Origin: Actinomycetota bacterium
Lineage (GTDB): Bacteria > Actinomycetota > Actinomycetes > Actinomycetales > Actinomycetaceae
DNA: 5,009 nucleotides
NCBI GenBank assembly: GCA_019425105.1
Contig: JAHYYD010000170.1
Coordinates: 1-5,009 of the forward strand
Direction: 5' to 3'
The number at the start of each line of letters is the position of its first letter. Within the stretch, counting starts at the first letter, position 1. Both the position numbers and the translations under genes were made by a program. Below the pieces are notes generated by a model. That model was not told the DNA's origin. It worked only from the letters and a program-made list of their open reading frames with translations, and ran no database searches. Below, in pieces: positions 1 to 5,009 of this stretch.

Positions 1-28
1 GAGGGGCCGACCTGGCGGTCGGCCCCTC
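1..28 (-). terminator. Strong stem-loop at left edge (terminator-like)
   Basis: A perfect 12-bp inverted repeat (1-12 with 17-28) surrounds a TGGC tetraloop. The matching structure in copy 2 extends to 19 bp, so this stem probably continues past the window edge. It ends the leader element when read on the minus strand. Any U-tract would lie outside the window; copy 2 has none. Confidence 0.5.
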
Positions 29-87
29 GGCGTATCCCATCAACACAGTGCAAGTAGTCCCAATAAGCTCCTCAACATGTCTCTCGT

Positions 88-119
88 CGGCGTCGCTCGA
101 GCCCGAGTGGCTCGTGCCG
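88..119 (-). ncRNA. Bulged hairpin with compensatory changes, copy 1
   Basis: The inner stem pairs 98-103 with 109-114 (CGAGCC/GGCTCG) around a 5-nt loop. The outer stem pairs 88-92 with 115-119, separated on one side by a 5-nt bulge (93-97). The same architecture occurs at 4450-4481 with inner stem CGGACC/GGTCCG, so two base pairs have changed on both sides. On the minus strand one outer pair of this copy becomes A.C; on the plus strand it is G.U. Pairing alone therefore slightly favours the plus strand, while gene order favours the minus strand. Confidence 0.55.
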
Positions 120-140
120 TATTCCCTTGTGATGACACCT

Positions 141-174
141 ACTGTAGGAGCCCAACCTTGCGGCAACGGCAAGG
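141..174 (-). promoter_or_regulatory. Promoter-like dyad and -10 box, copy 1
   Basis: On the minus strand an inverted repeat CCTTGC-N7-GCAAGG (174-156) contains two tandem TTGCCG hexamers and is followed by TACAGT at 146-141. The -35-like hexamers lie 20 or 14 nt from the -10-like box, neither being the ideal 17. A dyad overlapping a long spacer is the layout of promoters with a bound activator (for example MerR-family), but that is only an analogy. Support comes from conservation of the dyad and of TACA(G/C)T in copy 2. Confidence 0.35.
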
Positions 175-228
175 GCAGCTGAGAAATCCCTGGGATTTTG
201 ACCCCGCAGACAATTGGGAGCACAACGA

Positions 229-260
229 GTGTGCGCCCCCGGTCTCCCGGGGGCGCACAC
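229..260 (-). terminator. Terminator hairpin of the S8 protease gene
   Basis: A perfect 14-bp G/C-rich inverted repeat (229-242 with 247-260) has a 4-nt loop (243-246). It begins 34 nt downstream of the protease stop codon on the minus strand. The minus-strand tail is TCGTTGTG, only mildly U-rich, which is common for actinobacterial terminators. Confidence 0.8.
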
Positions 261-294
261 GACCTCACGCGAGCTCAATGCCTCGCGTCAGGCG

Positions 295-3200
295 TCAGCC
301 GTTCCACTGGCCATTGTCGGCGAAGTAGTACCACTTCCAGCCAATCCAGTGACCGCCGGTATACATCGCGCCAGAGTCCGTGCTCAGGTAATACCAGGAA
401 CCACGATCCAGCACCCAACCGGTGGTGAGTGCCCCACTGGGAGCCATGAAATACCAGGAGGAACCATCCTTGACCCAGCCAATCGCCATCGCACCACTAC
501 CGGGCATCAGGTAGTACCAGGTCGGACCATCGAGCAGCCAACCCGTGGCCATCCGACCCGACGCCGGATCCAGGTAATACCAGGACGAACCATCCTTGAC
601 CCAGCCACTCGCCTGAGCACCCGACGCATGATGGTAGAACCACGCACCATCCTCACTCACCCAGCCGGTACGCATGTAACCACGCGCATCAAAGCGATAC
701 GTCGAATTGCCGATCTGAACCGCCCGGCCAGCCGGGAAAGTCCCATCCGCGTAGCGATACCACCAACCAACAGAATCACTGATCCACGCCCCATCCTGAG
801 GAGCGGGAGCGGGTGTCGGGTCCGCAGAAGGCGCAGGCGCGGGGTCGCCCTGGAGGCGAACCTCCTGCTTGGCGGGGTTGACGCCCCAGTCCCAGGCGTA
901 CAGGTAGGGGGTCATCGGGGCCTCGTCGGTGCGCCCCTGCTTCACCCACGCGCTCGTGAGCTCGGAGACGGGCACGTCGAAGTGGTAGCGGTGCGAGCCG
1001 TCGGCCAGGATCTCGCCATCGTCCTCGACGAGCTTTCGGTAGTACCACGCGCCGTCGGCATCCTCGTGGAAGTCGATACCGGCCACGGGCGAGGAGTCGG
1101 TGACGTCGAAGGATACGGTGCGCGCGTCGCCCTCGCCGCTCACCGTCAGGTTGGAGACGACGGGTGCGCTCGTGTCCAGCGTGAACTCGTAGCTCATCTG
1201 CTGCGTTCGCGAGGATGGTCCATCCGTCGCAGCCTCGATCGTCAGCGTGTAGCGTCCGTCGGGCAGCGCGTTTCCGGACTGGTCGTAACCGTCGAAGAAG
1301 GGCTCCTCACCGGCGAACTCGCCCGGCTTCGTCCAGCCGGTTTCGAGGTCGTAGAGGGACTTGCGCACGCGGTTGATCGTGTAGGAGCGCACGGACTGAC
1401 CCGCGGAGTTGCGGTAGGTGAGCGTCATCGAGGGGACGGAGCGCAGCATGCCGGTCATCGGCGCGATCTTGTCGGGGGCTCCCGCCCACTTGGCGCGCGA
1501 GGTGATGAGGCGCTGCGTGTTGATCGTGGTAACCAGGTTCGAGTCCTGCTTGTCCGACAGCGGGTTCAGCGCGCCCAGCGGGATGGACGAGTGGGCGTTG
1601 ACCAGCGCGGAACGGTAGACGTGCACGGGCGTCGTCTCGTTGTCCGACCACTTGCCGTCGAAGACGCTAGGGGCGCCCCAAGAGCCGTAGAAGCCCAGGT
1701 AGGGCACGGTCAGGCTCGGTGTCTCGTCACCGCTCGTGAAGGTGACGGCACCGTCGATGAAGGTTCCCTTGGGGGTGTTGCCCGAGGCGAAGGCCGCGAA
1801 CTCAGCCTCTGGGGTCACCGTGACGCTCACGGTCGCGGTCGATGCAGCGGGGACCGTGACCTGCTGGGTGCCCCCGGCCTCGGCGAGGCCATCACCGGAG
1901 AAGGACAGCGAGATACCCGCGCCCGCCCAGTTCTGCGAGTGCTCGAGGAAGAGGCCTTCCTCGACCATCTCGGACAGGGCCTGTCCGCCGAGCGTGTAGG
2001 TGTGGGCGGCGTCGGAGAGGTTGGTCAGGCGCACCTGGAAGGTCCAGCCGTTCGTTCCGTCGCCGAGGTCGGCCTTGGGTCGGGAGGTATCGGCGGCTCC
2101 GACGACGGTCGGGTAGACGGTCGCGGTGGTGGCGGCAACCGCGTCAACGGCACCCGCACCGACCTTGCGCGGCGAGTAGTAGGTGCCGTCCCCCAGCTCG
2201 ACGTCGATGAGCGGGTGGGCGGTGCCCATGAGGAGGTTGGTGACGACGGCGTTCTTCTCCTTGGCGCCCATACCGGAGAAGGCGGGGTCGCCCGCGATGC
2301 GCTGGCGCACGAGGGCACTAATGCCCGCGACCTGCGGGGATGCCATCGAGGTGCCCGACAGGCGCTGGTACTCGTTGCCGAGGTACGCGGACATGATGTC
2401 GCCGCCGGGGGCCGCGATCTCAGGCTTGAGCGTCAGGTCGGGGGCCACACCCCACGCGGAGAACTCAGAGGCCGTCGGGTTGTTCGAGGCCAGCACGATG
2501 CCCGAGTGCGTCACGGTCAGGTACACGTCCGCGCCATTGGCAGCGGCCAGGGCCTCACGGATCGCCTCGCCGTCCTTCTTGGTGATGGTCACCGTCGGCA
2601 TCGAGGTCGTGGTCCCCAGGATCGACTGGTAGGGCGTGGTCGATTCGTCGGTGTCGGCGATCATGAGGGCCGCGGGCGTTGACGGGAAGCCCGTCAGGTA
2701 CGAGGCCTTGAGCTCGTCGGTCATCGCTGTGCCGGTCCGGGTGTCGGTGCCGCCTTTGTCTTCGAGGACGATCGCGTCGGCGAGGCTCAGTCGGTTGGTG
2801 CCCGCGTACTTGTCGAGCTCGTCGCCGCCGCCGGCAACCGCATCAACGACGCGGTAGCTCTTCTCGGGGATGTCGCGCAGGCCGCGCACGGCCTCGCCCT
2901 GGCCGTCGAGCGCGGTGCGGTAGGCGATCTTACGGTCCCCCAGGGTCACGTAGGACAGGGCCTCCTGGTTGTCGACCGAGGCGACGGCCAGCGTGGACTT
3001 GTAGGAGGCAGGTTCGCCAAGCGTGCCCGTGTCGGGGTCTGTCGCGAACGGTTTGTTCTGGCCAGAGTTGTTGCCGTACGCGTTGGAGAAGGCGTTGCCG
3101 CTCGCTGCGTTGACGGTGATGCCAGCGGCATTCAGCTTCTCGTACACCCCGGCGAAGACGCTGCCGGCGTCGCTGCTCATGCCAGCGTCGTCGCCTAGGG

Positions 3201-4203
3201 AGAGGTTGATGACGTCGGGCTTGATGACGAGCGCGTCGTCGAGGGCGGCCAGGAGGGCACTATCGGGCATCGACCCATCCGCGTCGGAGGCCACCTTGGC
3301 GACGACGATCTGTGCGTGGGGCGCGGTGCCCTGCAGGACGTCGGCGTTGGCGGCCGCGATCGCGGTGACGTGCGTGCCGTGGGACAGGTCCTTCTCGGAG
3401 TGGGGAACAACGTCAGCGTCGTTGTCGGCGTAGTCGTAGGCGAAGGGGATCTTGCTGTTGACGTAGGTTCCGGACGACCCGTGCGGCAGCTTGCTCGCGA
3501 AGGCCTGAACGTCGGCCTGGCTCAGGCGCACGTCGACGCCGTCCATCGAGCCGGCGAAGGCGTCGTGGTCGGTCTGCAGTCCGGAGTCGATGACCTCGAT
3601 GACCTGACGGTCGCCCTTCTGGGTAGCCTCGGCCGCGCGCGTCATTGCCAGGGAGGAGGCGTTCTTGAGGACGGGTGTACCCGCTCCATCCGCGCTGGTT
3701 TCCAGCGGCTTGTGCACCCCCTCGATGAACGCGACCTTCACGCCCTGGACCTTCTGGATGGCGGAGAGTGCGGAACCCGGCGCCTCGATAGCGAAGCCGT
3801 CGAGCGCGTTCGTGTAGTCGCGCACGGTGGTAGCCTGCGCGCCAGGCACGGCCGCCTGAACCGCCGAGGCAATGCGGGCCTTGACCTCGTCGCGCGTGGC
3901 CGGTGCAGAACCGCCGACCGCGGCTTCCTCGAGCTGGACGATGATCGTCGTCGGGGTGTCGTCGGCCGCCTCCTGCGTAGAGGCGGCGTCGGGCAGGGTC
4001 ACTCCCCCGGCCTCGGCCTGACGGATGGAGAGGAGGGGGTCCTCGACGCGCGTGCCCGTGCGCGCCTCGGGGGACGAGGCCTGAGCAGGGTTGGCGGGGA
4101 GGACACCGCCCGGCTGGGGGCTCACCGCGAGCGCCGGAACGCTCACGCCGGTCAGGGCGAGGGCGGCGACGAGGGCGAGTGCCGGGGTGGAGTGATGGGA
4201 CAT
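295..4203 (-). CDS. Secreted subtilisin-family (S8) protease, lactocepin/C5a-peptidase-like, with C-terminal CW repeats
   Basis: Predicted 1302-residue extracellular serine endopeptidase. Domains, by residue: signal peptide about 1-26 (hydrophobic 8-24, cleavage probably after ALA); propeptide about 84-165; S8 catalytic domain about 195-690 with Asp206 (VIDSGL), His275 (SHGTHV), oxyanion Asn370 (ASGN) and Ser619 (GTSMASP). The 249 residues between Asn370 and Ser619 exceed those of a minimal subtilisin and include a likely protease-associated (PA) insertion about 415-570, as in lactocepins and C5a peptidases. Fn3-like beta domains follow at about 697-840, 850-1010 and 1011-1115, then a Pro/Ala linker (1120-1136) and CW repeats (1138-1302). 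No LPXTG motif or C-terminal membrane anchor is present, so surface retention probably depends on the repeats. All catalytic residues are intact. Start: the ATG at 4203 has a weak AAGTGAG Shine-Dalgarno 6 nt upstream. An in-frame ATG at 4269 would add 22 basic residues but with poorer codon bias. The natural substrate is unknown. Confidence 0.93.
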   Translation of the reverse strand: MSHHSTPALALVAALALTGVSVPALAVSPQPGGVLPANPAQASSPEARTGTRVEDPLLSIRQAEAGGVTLPDAASTQEAADDTPTTIIVQLEEAAVGGSAPATRDEVKARIASAVQAAVPGAQATTVRDYTNALDGFAIEAPGSALSAIQKVQGVKVAFIEGVHKPLETSADGAGTPVLKNASSLAMTRAAEATQKGDRQVIEVIDSGLQTDHDAFAGSMDGVDVRLSQADVQAFASKLPHGSSGTYVNSKIPFAYDYADNDADVVPHSEKDLSHGTHVTAIAAANADVLQGTAPHAQIVVAKVASDADGSMPDSALLAALDDALVIKPDVINLSLGDDAGMSSDAGSVFAGVYEKLNAAGITVNAASGNAFSNAYGNNSGQNKPFATDPDTGTLGEPASYKSTLAVASVDNQEALSYVTLGDRKIAYRTALDGQGEAVRGLRDIPEKSYRVVDAVAGGGDELDKYAGTNRLSLADAIVLEDKGGTDTRTGTAMTDELKASYLTGFPSTPAALMIADTDESTTPYQSILGTTTSMPTVTITKKDGEAIREALAAANGADVYLTVTHSGIVLASNNPTASEFSAWGVAPDLTLKPEIAAPGGDIMSAYLGNEYQRLSGTSMASPQVAGISALVRQRIAGDPAFSGMGAKEKNAVVTNLLMGTAHPLIDVELGDGTYYSPRKVGAGAVDAVAATTATVYPTVVGAADTSRPKADLGDGTNGWTFQVRLTNLSDAAHTYTLGGQALSEMVEEGLFLEHSQNWAGAGISLSFSGDGLAEAGGTQQVTVPAASTATVSVTVTPEAEFAAFASGNTPKGTFIDGAVTFTSGDETPSLTVPYLGFYGSWGAPSVFDGKWSDNETTPVHVYRSALVNAHSSIPLGALNPLSDKQDSNLVTTINTQRLITSRAKWAGAPDKIAPMTGMLRSVPSMTLTYRNSAGQSVRSYTINRVRKSLYDLETGWTKPGEFAGEEPFFDGYDQSGNALPDGRYTLTIEAATDGPSSRTQQMSYEFTLDTSAPVVSNLTVSGEGDARTVSFDVTDSSPVAGIDFHEDADGAWYYRKLVEDDGEILADGSHRYHFDVPVSELTSAWVKQGRTDEAPMTPYLYAWDWGVNPAKQEVRLQGDPAPAPSADPTPAPAPQDGAWISDSVGWWYRYADGTFPAGRAVQIGNSTYRFDARGYMRTGWVSEDGAWFYHHASGAQASGWVKDGSSWYYLDPASGRMATGWLLDGPTWYYLMPGSGAMAIGWVKDGSSWYFMAPSGALTTGWVLDRGSWYYLSTDSGAMYTGGHWIGWKWYYFADNGQWNG
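298..792 (-). repeat. CW (choline-binding-type) repeat domain of the protease
   Basis: This region encodes about 165 residues made of ~20-residue units of the form GWxxxxxxWYYxxxxxGxMxT. Five regular units begin at the GW of residues 1180, 1200, 1221, 1242 and 1262. They are preceded by a degenerate unit (GWWYRYADG) and the linker block YRFDARGYMRTGW, and followed by a capping unit WKWYYFADNGQW. Such repeats bind choline-bearing teichoic acids in pneumococci and glucans in streptococcal glucosyltransferases; the ligand in this organism is unknown. GC is about 59% across 301-780 by hand count, versus about 72% in sampled lines of the rest of the gene, with many GGT, GAT and TAT codons. The partial gene at 4651-5009 encodes a close paralogue of this domain. 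Confidence 0.9.
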
Positions 4204-4209
4204 CAATGG

Positions 4210-4216
4210 CTCACTT
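4210..4216 (-). promoter_or_regulatory. Weak ribosome binding site for the protease
   Basis: AAGTGAG lies 6 nt before the ATG at 4203 on the minus strand, at good spacing but an imperfect match to AAGGAGG. The alternative ATG at 4269 has GGGAG 12 nt upstream, a better match at longer spacing. I prefer 4203 because the 22 codons between the two starts have only about 12 of 21 G/C third positions, well below the gene itself, and because the hydrophobic signal core follows 4203 directly. Confidence 0.45.
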
Positions 4217-4242
4217 ACGTATCGACGACGTGACGATGAGTT

Positions 4243-4261
4243 GCGCGCCCGCGTGGCGCGC
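4243..4261 (-). other. GC-rich hairpin in the protease 5' leader
   Basis: A perfect 7-bp inverted repeat (GCGCGCC 4243-4249, GGCGCGC 4255-4261) surrounds a 5-nt loop and ends about 40 nt upstream of the protease ATG on the minus strand. It is too far from the Shine-Dalgarno to mask it directly. It could stabilise the message or pause transcription, or be incidental in GC-rich DNA. Confidence 0.35.
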
Positions 4262-4267
4262 CGTCCC

Positions 4268-4295
4268 ATTATGCGCAAGTTCTCCCAGTTGTGCA
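4268..4295 (-). promoter_or_regulatory. Possible promoter immediately upstream of the protease
   Basis: On the minus strand TGCACA (4295-4290; 4 of 6 matches to TTGACA) is separated by 16 nt from CATAAT (4273-4268; 5 of 6 matches to TATAAT). Transcription would start near 4260, downstream of the strong 19-bp hairpin and of the alternative ATG at 4269, which would favour the start at 4203. A match this good could occur by chance. Confidence 0.3.
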
Positions 4296-4356
4296 GTATG
4301 CATGTCCGATAGAGAGCAGCAGCGTCCACCCATTGACATTTTGTGCACGGCAGCGC

Positions 4357-4398
4357 ATAAGCCGAGGGGCCGACCTGGCGGTCGGCCCCTCGGCTTAT
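4357..4398 (-). terminator. Perfect 19-bp stem-loop ending leader element copy 2
   Basis: Bases 4357-4375 and 4380-4398 form an uninterrupted 19-bp inverted repeat with a tetraloop (GCCA on the minus strand). It lies between the leader element and the protease start, 153 nt upstream of the ATG. No U-tract follows on either strand. It could be the terminator of a short RNA starting near 4495, or an attenuator controlling read-through into the protease. The inner 12 bp and loop are identical in copy 1 at 1-28. Confidence 0.65.
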
Positions 4399-4449
4399 CC
4401 CATCAACACAGTGCAAGTCTTCCCAGAAAGCTCCTCGAAAAAGTTTCGT

Positions 4450-4481
4450 CGGCATGTCCCGGACCCTCGTGGTCCGTGCCG
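4450..4481 (-). ncRNA. Bulged hairpin with compensatory changes, copy 2
   Basis: The inner stem pairs 4460-4465 with 4471-4476 (CGGACC/GGTCCG) around a 5-nt loop. The outer 5-bp stem pairs 4450-4454 with 4477-4481 (CGGCA/TGCCG), with a 5-nt bulge at 4455-4459. Relative to copy 1 (88-119), inner pairs 3 and 4 are swapped in both arms, so pairing is kept while sequence changes. The bulge and loop lengths are the same in both copies. Confidence 0.55.
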
Positions 4482-4502
4482 TATTCCCTTGTGATGACAA
4501 TC

Positions 4503-4536
4503 AGTGTAAAGAACGAACCTTGCGACAACGGCAAGA
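4503..4536 (-). promoter_or_regulatory. Promoter-like dyad and -10 box, copy 2
   Basis: On the minus strand TCTTGC-N7-GCAAGG (4536-4518) precedes TACACT (4508-4503). TTGCCG lies 20 nt and TTGTCG 14 nt from the -10-like box, the same spacing as in copy 1. A start near 4495 would give a ~140-nt RNA ending in the 19-bp hairpin. One arm pair is G.T here and G.C in copy 1. Confidence 0.35.
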
Positions 4537-4586
4537 CAACCTGAAAAAACCCTGGGAATTTTCGCGCTTTCTCCCTTTGTCAGACG

Positions 4587-4629
4587 CCAGGCCCGCACGC
4601 CCCACGTGTAGCGGGGTGTGCGGGCCTGG
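4587..4629 (-). terminator. Terminator-like hairpin of the upstream CW-repeat gene
   Basis: A 17-bp inverted repeat (4587-4603 with 4613-4629) has one G.T wobble and a 9-nt loop. It starts 22 nt after the TAG stop on the minus strand. The sequence after the stem is purine-rich with no U-tract, so termination efficiency is uncertain despite the strong stem. Confidence 0.75.
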
Positions 4630-4650
4630 ACGGCGAGTCTTAGAAGCGGC

Positions 4651-5009
4651 CTAGCTGATCAGCTGCCCCGCCTCGGAGAAGGTGTACCACTTCCAGAAGA
4701 TGCGCAGTCGGCCCGTGGCCATGGCACCGCTACCGGCCTTGAGGTAGTACCAGGCACCGCCGTCCTTGAGCCACCCCGTCACCATCTTGCCGGTGGCGGG
4801 ATTGAGGTAGTACCAGGTGTCTCCGTCCTTGACCCAGCCGGTCGCCATGACGCCCGTCGCCGGATCCAGGTAGTACCAGGAGATCCCGTCGAGGACCCAC
4901 CCGCTCGCCTGCGCGCCGGATGCGTTGTGGTAGTACCACGAGCCCTGCTCCTTCACCCAGCCGGTACGCATGTAGCCGCGCGCGTCGAAGCGGTACGTGG
5001 CCCCGTCGA
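4651..5009 (-). CDS. Partial gene: C-terminal CW (choline-binding-type) repeat domain of a surface protein
   Basis: The frame is open to the right edge, so the 5' end is missing. The last 118 codons and the TAG stop (4653-4651) are visible. The ATG at 4971 is internal: codons before it (YRFDARGY) continue a block matching the protease's CW domain almost exactly. The visible protein is four ~20-residue GW...WYY units plus a cap (FWKWYTFSEAGQ), one unit fewer than the protease carries. The domain probably holds an exported enzyme or adhesin on the cell envelope; the N-terminal function cannot be inferred. GC is about 66% by hand count, higher than the 59% of the paralogous region at 298-792. 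The gene is followed by a hairpin and then by leader element copy 2, the same 3' arrangement as the protease gene. Confidence 0.9.
   Translation of the reverse strand, partial: DGATYRFDARGYMRTGWVKEQGSWYYHNASGAQASGWVLDGISWYYLDPATGVMATGWVKDGDTWYYLNPATGKMVTGWLKDGGAWYYLKAGSGAMATGRLRIFWKWYTFSEAGQLIS

Larger units (their letters stand above)
1..199 (-). repeat. Intergenic leader element, copy 1 (candidate structured RNA)
   Basis: This copy aligns with 4364-4562 at roughly 80% identity by hand, with about two single-base indels. Blocks identical between the copies are 1-31 (hairpin), 33-55, 114-137 and most of 156-173; variable stretches lie between them. Read on the minus strand it follows the protease gene and its terminator, in the order: near-palindrome around CCCTGGG (184-198), inverted repeat CCTTGC-N7-GCAAGG (156-174), -10-like TACAGT (146-141), small bulged hairpin (88-119), conserved block, and strong stem-loop (1-28). 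The window begins inside this last stem-loop, so the gene it presumably precedes is not visible. The copy has no open frame shared with copy 2 in length or sequence beyond what the DNA identity gives, so I read it as non-coding. Whether the RNA acts in cis or in trans cannot be decided here. Confidence 0.8.
4364..4562 (-). repeat. Intergenic leader element, copy 2, upstream of the protease
   Basis: This is the second copy of the element at 1-199, placed between the terminator of the upstream CW-repeat gene and the protease leader. Identical blocks are the hairpin (4364-4394), the block ending at 4418 that contains CATCAACACAGTGCAAGT, and the 24-nt block 4476-4499. Divergence is concentrated around the -10 region and in the hairpin loop and bulge segments. 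Both copies occupy the same position relative to a gene end, which argues for a shared leader or sRNA unit and against a randomly inserted mobile repeat. No transposase or target-site duplication is visible. I do not recognise it as any standard riboswitch class from sequence alone. Confidence 0.8.

Noticed and set aside
184..198. Near-palindrome AAATCCCTGGGATTT as an intrinsic terminator
   Set aside because: Stem is at most 6 bp, the copy at 4543-4562 is less symmetric, and a stronger hairpin already ends each upstream gene; it might instead be a protein site.
1..199. The duplicated element as an insertion sequence or MITE
   Set aside because: There are no matching terminal inverted repeats between its two ends, no transposase, no target-site duplication, and both copies occupy the same gene-relative position.
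298..792. CRISPR-like array because of regular ~60-nt periodicity
   Set aside because: The period is the codon periodicity of 20-residue CW protein repeats; units are degenerate and continuous with the coding frame, with no spacers.
214..2682. Very long plus-strand open frame opposite the protease gene
   Set aside because: It is a mirror of the GC-rich minus-strand gene. The predicted product is low-complexity Arg/Gly/Val-rich with no recognisable domain, while the minus strand has intact catalytic motifs and CW repeats.
3316..4233. Plus-strand open frame of about 305 codons opposite the protease N-terminal half
   Set aside because: Same shadow effect; composition is Gly/Arg/Val-rich without motifs, and it runs antisense to the signal peptide and propeptide.
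4333..4361. Plus-strand TTGACA with CATAAG at 17-nt spacing
   Set aside because: Transcription would begin inside the 19-bp hairpin and run antisense toward a convergent gene end; the -10 match is poor, so chance is likelier.
4651..4971. A complete 106-residue CW-repeat protein starting at the ATG 4971
   Set aside because: The frame stays open to the window edge and the codons before this ATG encode a block matching the protease CW domain, so the gene is a truncated larger one.

Overview
The window looks like a piece of a high-GC actinobacterial chromosome, most likely Actinomycetaceae (an oral Actinomyces/Schaalia-type organism). This is an inference from about 70% GC coding DNA, strong third-position G/C bias, and secreted proteins ending in choline-binding-type (CW) tryptophan/tyrosine repeats. 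All supported genes are on the minus strand, so the functional order runs from right to left.

Right to left: (1) 5009-4651 is the 3' end of a gene whose visible product is entirely CW-type cell-surface-binding repeats, followed by a 17-bp terminator-like hairpin (4587-4629). (2) 4562-4364 is a ~200-bp intergenic element with a promoter-like dyad, a small structured hairpin and a final perfect 19-bp stem-loop (4357-4398). (3) 4356-4204 is an untranslated leader with a GC-rich hairpin and possibly a second promoter. (4) 4203-295 is a complete 1302-codon gene for a secreted subtilisin-family (S8) protease of lactocepin/C5a-peptidase type: signal peptide, propeptide, catalytic domain with a large insertion, Fn3-like beta domains, Pro/Ala linker and C-terminal CW repeats. 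(5) 229-260 is its terminator hairpin. (6) 199-1 is a second, roughly 80% identical copy of the ~200-bp element, which by analogy should lie upstream of another gene off the left edge.

The layout suggests a tandem array of surface proteins. Each gene ends in a CW anchor and a strong hairpin and is followed by the same leader element, which precedes the next gene. The proteins would be exported and held non-covalently on the envelope by the repeats.

The best candidate for something undescribed is the duplicated leader element. Its two copies differ by compensatory base changes in a small hairpin while flanking blocks of 23-31 nt stay identical, as expected of a structured RNA (cis-regulatory leader or sRNA). 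The protease also shows a compositional break: its CW-repeat region is near 59% GC and the rest near 72%, by hand count of sample lines.
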